Of a DNA stretch of 64,000 bases, positions 34,994-43,117 are shown in pieces (the first letter of the stretch is position 1; every line of letters starts with the position of its first letter). Source of the DNA: Bacteroides uniformis. Lineage in GTDB: Bacteria; Bacteroidota; Bacteroidia; Bacteroidales; Bacteroidaceae. The stretch is from positions 1,873,501-1,937,500 of the forward strand of contig NZ_CP102263.1 of assembly GCF_025147485.1 (NCBI RefSeq), in the 5' to 3' direction. A program made the translations under genes and the position numbers. The notes beneath the pieces were generated by a model that worked only from the letters and a program-made list of their open reading frames with translations, made no database searches and was not told the origin of the DNA.

Positions 34994-35932
34994 TTAGTTT
35001 CTTTTCTTGCTTCTTATCGGGAGTCTTGGGAACAGTTTCCTGAAACGGACCAGTTGGCTTGTAATATTGCCTCCTGCGATGACGAACGTTACGGCTACGA
35101 TAATCATCACCAGTCCGAAGCTTTCTCTGACTGTCAGGCTTTCTCCAAAGACGGCTATTCCGAAGAAGATGGCTGTCACGGGCTCCAATGCGCCGAGAAT
35201 GGCGGTCGGGGTGGAGCCGATATATTGGATGGCACCGGTAGTGCAGAGGAAGGATATGGCGGTGGGGAAGACAGCCAATGCAAGCAGATTGGCCCACAGA
35301 TACCACTGGTCCGGTGTGTTCAGTACGCCGGAATAGAGCAGGCGTGCCACAAAAAGCGATAGGCCGAAGAGAAGGACATAGAAGGTGACTTTAAGCGTAG
35401 CCACATTTTTCAACGATGTCTGGTTGATGCCCACGATGTATATGGCATAGGAAAGGGAAGACGCGAAAACCAGCAGTGTCCCTATCAGGCTCAGTGTGCT
35501 GCCGTCCTCGCTCTTGTAGAGCAGTCCGATACCTCCCAGTGCAAGCAGCATGCAGACGATGGTTTGCAGTGCCAGCTTCTCTTTGAAAACCATGGCCATA
35601 ATAAGCGCCACCATGATGGGATAGACGAACAGCAGTGTAGACGCTATGCCGGCGGCCATGTAGTTATAGCTCAGGAAAAGCGTCAGTGAGGAGAGGGCCA
35701 CGAGCAATCCCATGATGATGAGCGGAAATGTTTCTTTCCGCTGTATCTTGAATGACCGCCCTCTCGCCTTTATCATAATGCCCAGCAACGGGATGGCGAA
35801 GAGGTATCTGAAAAAAAGTACCGAGTCCGGGTCCATGCCGGCCTTGTACAACGGGAGGGCAAACAGTGGATTCATGCCGTAGGAGGCTGCGGCGATGGAA
35901 CCTAAAATATATCCTTTGGCTTTTGCGTTCAT
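34994..35932 (-). CDS. EamA/DMT-superfamily transporter
   Basis: The 312-aa inner-membrane protein has ten hydrophobic helices in two EamA repeats (SIAAASYGMNPLFALPLYKAG at the start; GTLLVFASSLSYAIYIVGINQ at the start of the second). The first repeat ends KEKLALQTIVCMLLALGGIG and the second GESLTVRESFGLVMIIVAVT, the usual repeat closures. Such carriers export amino acids or other small metabolites; the substrate cannot be told. The C-terminus is basic. It is the first gene before the deoxyribosyltransferase-like gene, which follows after 22 bp, so both may be co-transcribed. Confidence 0.9.
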   Translation of the reverse strand: MNAKAKGYILGSIAAASYGMNPLFALPLYKAGMDPDSVLFFRYLFAIPLLGIMIKARGRSFKIQRKETFPLIIMGLLVALSSLTLFLSYNYMAAGIASTLLFVYPIMVALIMAMVFKEKLALQTIVCMLLALGGIGLLYKSEDGSTLSLIGTLLVFASSLSYAIYIVGINQTSLKNVATLKVTFYVLLFGLSLFVARLLYSGVLNTPDQWYLWANLLALAVFPTAISFLCTTGAIQYIGSTPTAILGALEPVTAIFFGIAVFGESLTVRESFGLVMIIVAVTFVIAGGNITSQLVRFRKLFPRLPIRSKKRN

Positions 35933-35955
35933 ATCTTTATCTGTAAATTAGCGCG

Positions 35956-35963
35956 CAAAGGTA
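35956..35963 (-). promoter_or_regulatory. -7 promoter box of the EamA transporter gene
   Basis: TACCTTTG on the minus strand, 24 bp before the start codon. Confidence 0.6.
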
Positions 35964-36020
35964 GATATTTACTTTGATTTCCTCCTTCTTTTCTGTATGA
36001 AAACCGTATGAATTCTACAC

Positions 36021-38543
36021 TTATGCCTTCAGTGTGTAGTCGCCGGCTTCTTTCGTCACTACTTTCTGCAGTTCTTCGAGCGTCTTTTCACCGTCCGAAA
36101 ACTCTACGGTGGCTACCGGAGGGTTCAGGGTTACGGTGGCGTGTATGCCTTCCATACTGTTCAATGCTTTCTCTACATGCATGCGGCAATGGTTGCACAT
36201 CATGCCTTCTACTTTGAATTCTTTCTTCATGATTGTTTCTGTTGGCGGTTCAACTTCTTTGTTTTCTTCTCCTTCATGTATTCTTTTCCGTTTCAGCAGC
36301 AGGCTGTTGCTCACCACACTGACACTGCTGAATGCCATGGCCGCACCGGCTATCATCGGATTCAGCAGGAAGCCGTTGATGGGATAGAGTATTCCGGCCG
36401 CAATGGGTACACCTATTATATTATATATAAATGCCCAGAAGAGATTCTGCCGGATGGTCCGGACGGTGAGACGCGACAGACAGAGAGCTTCCGGTATCTT
36501 GGTCAGGTCGGAAGAGATGATGGTCATTTTGGCTACATCCATGGCGATGTCGCTGCCTCCACCCATGGCGATGCTTAAGTCGGCTTGGGCAAGGGCGGCG
36601 CTGTCGTTGATGCCGTCGCCCACCATGGCAACCTTCCGGCCTTCTGCCTGCAACCGGCTGACGAAGGCAGCCTTGTCCTGCGGCAATACACTGGCCTGGT
36701 AGTGGGCGATGCCTGCTTTGCGGGCAATCTCACGGGCGGTGGCCTCATTGTCTCCGGTCAGCATGTGGACTTCGATGCCGGCGGCGTGCAGCTCGCTGAC
36801 GGCACGGATGGAAGTTTCCTTTATCCGGTCTGTAATTCCGGCTATTGCCAGCACGTTTTCTTCATCGGCAAACCAGATGACGGTCTGTGCTTCCGATGTC
36901 AGTCGGGTTGCCTCTTCCTGCAGGGAGGGGGGGATGGCGATATGGTTTTCTTCCAGCAGTTTCCGGTTCCCGGCGAGGTAGGTCCGGCCTTGTGCCCGTC
37001 CTTTCACGCCTTTTCCGGTGATGCTTTCAAAGTCTTGAATGTCTATGGAGGCCGACTCCTTGAGGTGGTTCACCACGGCTTCTGCCAACGGATGTTCCGA
37101 GAGCTTCTCCAGACTATAGAAAATGTCCGACAGCGCATTGCCTGCAGTGGCGCCAGTACCGGGCGTCATTGCCTGCGTATTCCATATCAGCTTGCTGACT
37201 ACCGGTTTTCCTTCAGTCACCGTTCCGGTCTTGTCGAGTACCACGGTGTCTATCTTCTTGGCAATCTCCAGGCTTTCGGCATCTTTTATCAGAATGCCCC
37301 TTTCGGCGCCCTTGCCGATGCCTACCATGATGGCGGTAGGAGTAGCCAGTCCCAGTGCACACGGGCAGGCGATGATGACCACCGTGACAAATGCCAGCAA
37401 TCCGTGGGTGAATCCGCCGGTTCCGTCCAGTAGCATCCATGCGATGAAGGCAAGCACTGCGATGCCTATAATGGTAGGCACGAATATCCCGGCTATCTTG
37501 TCCACCAGCTGCTGCACCGGTGCCTTGCTTCCTTGCGCGTCCTGCACCATGTGTATAATCTTCGCCAGCAGTGTATCCGTGCCGATTTTCTCTGCCCGGA
37601 AGCGGAAACTTCCCTTCTGATTGATGGTACCTGCAAAGACCTTGGCGTCTTTGTGCTTGGATACTGCTACCGGTTCGCCGCTCAGCATACTTTCGTCTAC
37701 GTAGGAGCTACCTTCCGTCACGATGCCATCCACGGCAATCCGTTCTCCGGGCTTCACCAGGACGATGTCTCCGGGGCGAATCTGCTCGATAGGGATAACG
37801 CGCTCAAAGGAAGAGTGAGGGACAGCGTGTCCTTCATCCACAATGATGGTCACAGTCTTGGGTTGGAGCCCCATCAGTTTCTTGATGGCGGTTGAGGTGT
37901 TTCCTTTCGCTTTTTCTTCCAGCAGGCGGCCCAGCAGGATAAAGGCTATGATGACACTTGCCGCCTCAAAATATACATGCGGATGGATGCCTCTGGATAG
38001 CCAGAAGTCCGGAAATAGCATGTTGAACAGGCTGAACAGATAGGCGGTCCCCGTACTGATGGCTACCAGTGTGTCCATATTGGCGCTGCCATGCTGCAAT
38101 TGTTTCCAGGCGCTGGTGAAGAATCCCCGCCCCAGCCAGAATACGACGGGAGTGGACAACGCCCACATGATGGGATTGGCATGGGGCATATCCATGAAGA
38201 ACATGCCTATGATGACAACGGGCATAGACAAGATGATGGCCCAGGTTGTGCGGAATTTCAATGCGCTGAATTTCTTGTTGTGGGCCTCTTCCGCCTCTTC
38301 GAGCGTGTTGCCGTCCTGGTTTATCAACAAGTCATATCCGGCCGCCTGCACAGCCTGCTGCAAAGTCTCGGAAGAACAGCTCGTAGGGTCATATTCCACG
38401 GTTGCCGTTGCCGAAGCGTAGTTTACGACCGCTTTCTTGACACCTGACTGATGGTTCAGCGTCTTTTCTACCCGTGCGGAGCATGAGGCGCAACTCATTC
38501 CCAATACGGGAAATGTCTCTTGAACTATATTCTTTTCTGCCAT
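36021..38543 (-). CDS. copA: Copper-translocating P1B-type ATPase with HMA domains at both ends
   Basis: From ATG 38543 the protein has 840 aa. An N-terminal heavy-metal-associated domain carries GMSCASC (Cys18, Cys21). The P-type core has the metal-site CPC in ACPCALGLATPT near residue 393, the phosphorylation motif DKTGTVTEG near 437, and GDGINDSAAL near 641. A second HMA domain (VEGMMCNHC, near 777) follows the last membrane helix, an arrangement that resembles a CopZ-type chaperone fused to the pump. It exports Cu(I) from the cytoplasm. The upstream extension to 38636 only translates palindrome array B. The probable promoter lies at 38770, giving a leader of about 220 nt that contains that array. 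Confidence 0.95.
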   Translation of the reverse strand: MAEKNIVQETFPVLGMSCASCSARVEKTLNHQSGVKKAVVNYASATATVEYDPTSCSSETLQQAVQAAGYDLLINQDGNTLEEAEEAHNKKFSALKFRTTWAIILSMPVVIIGMFFMDMPHANPIMWALSTPVVFWLGRGFFTSAWKQLQHGSANMDTLVAISTGTAYLFSLFNMLFPDFWLSRGIHPHVYFEAASVIIAFILLGRLLEEKAKGNTSTAIKKLMGLQPKTVTIIVDEGHAVPHSSFERVIPIEQIRPGDIVLVKPGERIAVDGIVTEGSSYVDESMLSGEPVAVSKHKDAKVFAGTINQKGSFRFRAEKIGTDTLLAKIIHMVQDAQGSKAPVQQLVDKIAGIFVPTIIGIAVLAFIAWMLLDGTGGFTHGLLAFVTVVIIACPCALGLATPTAIMVGIGKGAERGILIKDAESLEIAKKIDTVVLDKTGTVTEGKPVVSKLIWNTQAMTPGTGATAGNALSDIFYSLEKLSEHPLAEAVVNHLKESASIDIQDFESITGKGVKGRAQGRTYLAGNRKLLEENHIAIPPSLQEEATRLTSEAQTVIWFADEENVLAIAGITDRIKETSIRAVSELHAAGIEVHMLTGDNEATAREIARKAGIAHYQASVLPQDKAAFVSRLQAEGRKVAMVGDGINDSAALAQADLSIAMGGGSDIAMDVAKMTIISSDLTKIPEALCLSRLTVRTIRQNLFWAFIYNIIGVPIAAGILYPINGFLLNPMIAGAAMAFSSVSVVSNSLLLKRKRIHEGEENKEVEPPTETIMKKEFKVEGMMCNHCRMHVEKALNSMEGIHATVTLNPPVATVEFSDGEKTLEELQKVVTKEAGDYTLKA

Positions 38544-38578
38544 AACAATTTTGTATAAGTCATTACTCTTGCTATGAG

Positions 38579-38702
38579 TGACTTGGTTCCAAATGCAAAT
38601 ACCGTCAGTCTCATTCCGAGATACCGTTGGTTTCACTACTTGAAACCGTCGGTTTCTCGCATTGAAACCGATGGTGCCAAAAGTTGAAACTTGTTTGGCA
38701 CC
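38579..38702. repeat. Array B: five to six palindromic units at exact 22-bp period
   Basis: Aligned units begin at 38579, 38601, 38623, 38645, 38667 and 38689, each 22 bp apart. The best unit is GAAACCGTCGGTTTC (38642-38656), a 15-bp odd palindrome; the others are variants (ACCGTTGGTTTC, ACCGATGGTGCC, ACCGTCAGTCTC). The last unit is joined with its neighbour in a larger hairpin (38673-38681 with 38694-38702, GGTGCCAAA/TTTGGCACC). The array lies in the probable copA leader, between copA and the MATE gene. Confidence 0.82.
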
Positions 38703-38769
38703 GTATACTGGCTACCTGACGCCTTGTTCTGGAGGGTGGAATCCATATTTTATATCAGTCATAGCGATA

Positions 38770-38777
38770 CAAAGATA
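38770..38777 (-). promoter_or_regulatory. Possible -7 promoter box of copA
   Basis: TATCTTTG on the minus strand matches TAnnTTTG. It lies between the MATE stop codon and array B, so the copA transcript would carry about 220 nt of leader. No TTTG at -33 is obvious. Confidence 0.45.
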
Positions 38778-38806
38778 ATGCTTTTTCCCTTGAAATTGTT
38801 CATAGC

Positions 38807-40180
38807 CTACCCCTCACGCCAAGCAGGTTCCTTCTTGCTGGGAAATGCCCGTCGGATGACTTCCCGGCTCAAGCCTGTCTGCACCACTCCCCGCATCAGC
38901 AGGTAAGTGAGGAAGGCAAGCCATAGAGCATGGTTTGCCAGGACGGGATGCAGCCCATAATATAAGATAAAAAAGCTGACAGCTGCCGCTGCCATGGAGA
39001 GGAGCATTCCTCGCGTGGCGGTGGCACCGATAAAGATGCCGTCCCAGATGAAGGCGGCTATCCCGACGGCGGGCACGGCAAGCGCCCAATAAAAATAGGT
39101 GTCGGCAACAGCTATCACTTCTTTGTCATCCGTCAATAGTCCGAGGAAGGCATTGCCTCCCAGCGCATAAACCAATGTAAAGAGAACCGCTATCACCGCT
39201 CCCCATCCGAAGAGGTGCCGGACGGTGTCTGTAAAGGCTTCCCGGTTGCGTGCGCCTATGTATCTGCCGCTTAAGGCTTCGCCAGCGTAGGCAAGGCCGT
39301 CCATTACATACGAGAATAAGGTGAAGAGCTGCATCAGCAGCGTGTTGACCGCCAGAATAATCTCTCCCTGCGAAGCTCCCGCCGAAGTGAAGAACAACGT
39401 GACTGCCACCAGGCAAAGGGTACGCAGAAAAATGTCCCTATTCACTTGGAAGAACCGGAACATCGCCCCTTTCTCCCAGATACCTGCCCCTTCTCCCCCT
39501 TTAATTTTTAATTTATAATTTTTAATTTCCCAGAATCTTTTCAGCCTGCCGTAGTTGTGCATCCAAAGGACAATGCCCATCAGGAAGCCAGCATACTGGG
39601 CAATCAACGTCCCCAAAGCTACTCCTTCTACTTTCATCCCACACAGATAAACCAGTCCGAGGCTGGCAATGATATTGACCACATTCTGTGTGATGGCTAT
39701 ATACATGGGGATACGCGAATTCTGCATGCCGATGAACCATCCCGTCAGTCCGTATAGCCCCAGCATGGCAGGGGCACCCCAGATGCAGATATGGAAATAA
39801 AGCGTTGCCATCTCTCTGACTTCGTCCGTAGGATGGATGAGAAGGAAGGCTCCCTGCCTGATAGGCGTTTGCAGCAGGATGAGGCAGAACGCGACTGCCA
39901 GGCCTATGCTCACGGAACGCAACAGCAGGCGGACCACCTCCGGTAAATCCCGCTTGCCGAATGCTTGCGAGGTCATTCCGCTGGTACCCATCCTCAGAAA
40001 ACCGAATATCCAGTAGATAATGTTGAACAGCATGCCACCTACGGCAATGGCGCCTATGTAGGCGGGCGAACCCAGATGGCCGACGATGGCTACATCAATC
40101 AGGCCGAGCAGCGGCACGGTGATGTTCGATACGATGGAAGGTAAGGCTATTTGCAGTATTTGTCTGTCTCTGGGCTTCAT
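38807..40180 (-). CDS. MATE-family efflux transporter
   Basis: The 457-aa inner-membrane protein has twelve hydrophobic helices in the two-bundle MATE pattern (ALPSIVSNITVPLLGLIDVAIVGHLGSP at helix 1; GMTSQAFGKRD loop; FMLDGLAYAGEAL-type motif as YVMDGLAYAGEALSGRYIGARN). It belongs to the DinF-like branch and exports drugs or metabolites with a cation gradient. Between the two halves a cytoplasmic loop holds an 18-residue in-frame insertion (EIKNYKLKIKGGEGAGIW) encoded by a heptamer element. The protein may still work because the insertion is in a loop and keeps the frame. Confidence 0.93.
   Translation of the reverse strand: MKPRDRQILQIALPSIVSNITVPLLGLIDVAIVGHLGSPAYIGAIAVGGMLFNIIYWIFGFLRMGTSGMTSQAFGKRDLPEVVRLLLRSVSIGLAVAFCLILLQTPIRQGAFLLIHPTDEVREMATLYFHICIWGAPAMLGLYGLTGWFIGMQNSRIPMYIAITQNVVNIIASLGLVYLCGMKVEGVALGTLIAQYAGFLMGIVLWMHNYGRLKRFWEIKNYKLKIKGGEGAGIWEKGAMFRFFQVNRDIFLRTLCLVAVTLFFTSAGASQGEIILAVNTLLMQLFTLFSYVMDGLAYAGEALSGRYIGARNREAFTDTVRHLFGWGAVIAVLFTLVYALGGNAFLGLLTDDKEVIAVADTYFYWALAVPAVGIAAFIWDGIFIGATATRGMLLSMAAAAVSFFILYYGLHPVLANHALWLAFLTYLLMRGVVQTGLSREVIRRAFPSKKEPAWREG
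39474..39534. mobile_element. Heptamer element E5: 54-bp in-frame insertion inside the MATE gene
   Basis: The 7-bp sequence TCCCAGA stands at both 39474-39480 and 39528-39534, exactly 54 bp (18 codons) apart. Between them lie 47 bp: 19 bp rich in C and T, then four 7-bp units (TTTAATT, TTTAATT, TATAATT, TTTAATT) at 39500-39527. Removing one repeat and the insert restores RFWEKGAMFRFF, the sequence expected of a MATE protein. This looks like insertion with a 7-bp target duplication; slippage-type expansion is the alternative. Confidence 0.65.
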
Positions 40181-40207
40181 TTATATTATTTAATTCATTA
40201 AGGTCGG

Positions 40208-40215
40208 CAAAGTTA
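40208..40215 (-). promoter_or_regulatory. -7 promoter box of the MATE gene
   Basis: TAACTTTG on the minus strand, 28 bp before the start codon. Confidence 0.55.
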
Positions 40216-40260
40216 ACTATTTTTCTACTTTCAACTATTGATGGTTACCGTAAAAATGCG

Positions 40261-40268
40261 TAGTTTTG
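40261..40268 (+). promoter_or_regulatory. -7 promoter box of the TPR-protein gene
   Basis: TAGTTTTG matches TAnnTTTG 56 bp before the ATG at 40324. It diverges from the MATE promoter. Confidence 0.5.
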
Positions 40269-40323
40269 TAGGTAGATTTCTATGAGACTGATTGGGCTGT
40301 TAAACTATATATATACACTAAAA

Positions 40324-41004
40324 ATGAAAACCTTAACGTTGCTTTTCTCCTTGTTCTTGATGTGTCCGCTGTCTGTCTGGGGACAGTCGGCAGATGAGTT
40401 GCTTTCGAAAGTGTCCGATGCACTTTCCGAGGGTAAAGATGACTATGCGGTGAGTTTGTTTCGCCAGGCGGCAAATGCCGGTGAGGATAGGACGGAAATG
40501 TTCTACTGGACCAATGTGGACAAGAGCAGTGAGGTGGCTCCTCGTCTTGCGGATGTGCTGGCTGTGCACTACAAGGAAATGCGGAATTACGATAAAGCCT
40601 ACCTCTTCTATAAGGAGTTCTTGCAGCGTCATCCCGAAGACGTACCTGCACTTGTCTCTTGTGCTGAAATGGAGATGATGCGGGGAAAGGAGAAAGATGC
40701 CTTAAAAACCTATGAAAAGGTATTGATGCTGGATGCCGACAATCTCCAAGCCAATATCTTCTTGGGGAATTATTATTATCTCCAAGCCGAGAAGGATAAG
40801 AAGAAGCTCGAAGAAGACTATAAAAAGATAACTTCCCCCACAAGGATGCAGTATGCACGCTATCGCAACGGATTGTCAGACGTGTTCACCAATAGCTACG
40901 GCAAGGCTAAGGCATACCTGCAACGCGTGCTTCAGGTATTCCCCTCCATGGAAGCAGGCAATACGCTGGAAAAGATAAAGAAGATGGAGCTGGAGCTGAA
41001 ATAG
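40324..41004 (+). CDS. Exported TPR-repeat protein, function unknown
   Basis: From ATG 40324 the protein has 226 aa with a cleavable signal peptide (MKTLTLLFSLFLMCPLSVWGQ). The rest is helical with TPR-like units (LADVLAVHYKEMRNYDKAYLFYKEFLQRHPEDVPAL and ALKTYEKVLMLDADNLQANIFLGNYYYL). It probably acts in the periplasm as a protein-binding scaffold; the partner is unknown. ATG 40282 in the same frame would place a poorly hydrophobic tail in front of the signal peptide and lies only about 8 bp from the likely transcription start. It converges with the hybrid regulator gene of the PUL. Confidence 0.82.
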   Translation: MKTLTLLFSLFLMCPLSVWGQSADELLSKVSDALSEGKDDYAVSLFRQAANAGEDRTEMFYWTNVDKSSEVAPRLADVLAVHYKEMRNYDKAYLFYKEFLQRHPEDVPALVSCAEMEMMRGKEKDALKTYEKVLMLDADNLQANIFLGNYYYLQAEKDKKKLEEDYKKITSPTRMQYARYRNGLSDVFTNSYGKAKAYLQRVLQVFPSMEAGNTLEKIKKMELELK

Positions 41005-41044
41005 CTGTCCGCATTCCGACTAATAGGAAGGGGCTGTTTGTCTC

Positions 41045-43117
41045 TTATTTCTCTCCGGTCTCTTTTAATCTCTTCAGATATTCCGAAGGTATGTAGCCGA
41101 ATTCTTCCTTGAAGCATTGCCGGAAGTAGAACAGATTGTTTATACCTACCTTGAATGCTATTTCCGAAATGTTGTATTTGCCTTCCAGCAGGTATTGCTC
41201 GGCGTGTTTCATCCTTATCTTGCGGACATATTCGTTGGTGGAAAGTCCGGTAAGCGCTTTCATCTTGCGGTAGAGGGTGGAATTGCTCATGCACATTTTA
41301 TCCGAAAGATAGCTGATGTCTATTTTGTCTGAAGAAAGCCGTTCCTCTATCAGCTGGTTTATCTTGTGGATAAACTCGTTGTCCAGCTTGTTGAGCGATT
41401 CTGTAATGACAGCCGCTTTATTGCTTATGGCGGCATTGGCGCTGAAATGGTTTGCCAGGTTGCGCCGCGACTGGAGCAGGTTTTCTATACGGCTATGCAG
41501 CAGGCTGGCGCTGAACGGTTTGGTGAGGTAGGAGTCGGCACCTACCTGGTAGCCTTCCTCTTTGTCGCGCAGCGAGTCTTTGGCTGTCAGCAGTATAATG
41601 GGTATGTGGCTGGTGCGCACGTCTTTTTTCAGCTCACGGCACATCTCGTTTCCGTCCATTACCGGCATCATAATGTCACTGACGATGATGTCAGGTATTT
41701 CTTTCAGGGCGCTTTCCTTGCCCAGCTTTCCGTTGGCGGCAGTCTTTACTTCAAAGTGGTCGGAGAAGGATTCGGCTATATAGTCGCAGATGTCCGGATT
41801 GTCTTCCACTACCAGCAATATGGGTTTGTCGCTGGATGAAACTTGATTTACTTGTGCCTCTTCTATATGCTGGACGTTGCTTTCCTTTTCCTGCGAATCG
41901 GCATGCAGTGCCTGCGGGTAACTGTTGTCGGTAAGCAGGCTGACGTAGAAGGTACTACCTTGATTGGGAGCACTCTCTACGCGGATTTCCCCTTCGTGTA
42001 GGGCTACGAGGTTTTTCACCAGAGAAAGTCCGATACCGGTACCCGAAGCCTGGTGTTTGCCGCCTTCCTGGTAATAACGGTCGAATATGTGGGGTAGTGC
42101 CTCCGGCTTGATACCGTATCCCGTGTCGCTGACCCGGATTTCCGTATAGTTCACTTCGGCACGTTCCACCTGTCGGATACCGATGCTGATGCTACCCTTT
42201 TCCGTGTACTTTAGGGCATTGGATATCAGATTGTCCAGGATGGTCTGGATAATTTCCTTGTCGAAGTATATAGGCATATGCTCTTTCTCCACCACCAGCC
42301 GGATATCGACGGCTGGCTTCCGGTTCAGTTCCTTGTACTTCAGGCCTATCTCGCGGATAAGGGGTACGAGGTTGTCCCGGCTCACGCAGAGTTTCTTGTT
42401 CTGGGTCTCGGTCTTTCTGAACTCCAATATCTGGTTGATGAGGTTCAGTAGCCGGATGGCACTTTGGTGAATGACGGATATCTTCTGTGCGTCTTTGGTG
42501 GATAGTGTATCACTTTTCTGTATGTCTTCCAGCGGACCCAGTATCAGCGTAAGCGGGGTGCGCAGTTCATGGGTGATGTTGGTGTAGAAGCGCAGGCGTT
42601 CGTTGTTCAGTTCCTGCTCGTGTTCGTGGCTCTGCTTCTCCAGTTGGTACAGTGCTTCAGCATCCAGTCTTTTCTTGTAGGCATAGAGTATAGAGAAAAG
42701 GATGATAAGGGACAGCAGGATATAGAATGACTTTGCCCACCAAGTAAGCCAAAGGGGTGGGGCGATGCGGATGTTCAATGAGGTGGTTGCGTCCGACCAT
42801 GCTTGGTTGCGCATGCGCGTTTTCACTTGGAACTGGTATTTCCCGGGAGGAAGATTACGAAAGGTGACATTATTGGGGTCTGTAAGCGTATACCAGGAGT
42901 TCTCGAGTCCTTTCAGCATATAGGCATATTCCACTTGGTTGACCAGGGCATAGTTCTGGATGTTGAACCGGATACTGAAACTATTCTGTGTATATTTCAG
43001 TTGCACGTTCTTCTGTCCGTTTAAGGCAATGGTGCTCTGTCCGTTTTCCGGTTTGTTCAGCGGGTCGGTAATTTCAATGTTGGTGATGAATGCGGGTGGT
43101 GATTTGCGTTCCTGCAA
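41045..43117 (-). pseudogene. Hybrid two-component regulator (HTCS), C-terminal part: Y_Y_Y, kinase, receiver, AraC domains
   Basis: This 690-codon frame has no proper start (TTG 43117). It opens with PEVVLQERKSPPAFITN in frame, the region just before the Y_Y_Y domain. A membrane helix (SFYILLSLIILFSILYAY), a histidine-kinase domain (THELRTPLTLILGP), an ATPase domain (DTGYGIKPEA, GTGIGLSLVKN), a receiver domain (LVVEDNPD, IIVSDIMMPVMDGNEM) and an AraC-type HTH (ISEIAFKVGINNLFYFRQCFK) follow. All signalling motifs are intact. It is the continuation of the sensor part at 43057-44985 in another frame. As written, the two parts cannot make one protein. Confidence 0.85.

Noticed and set aside
38544..38636. 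31-codon N-terminal extension of CopA
   Set aside because: It reads array B as protein, and the HMA domain of relatives begins at the ATG at 38543.
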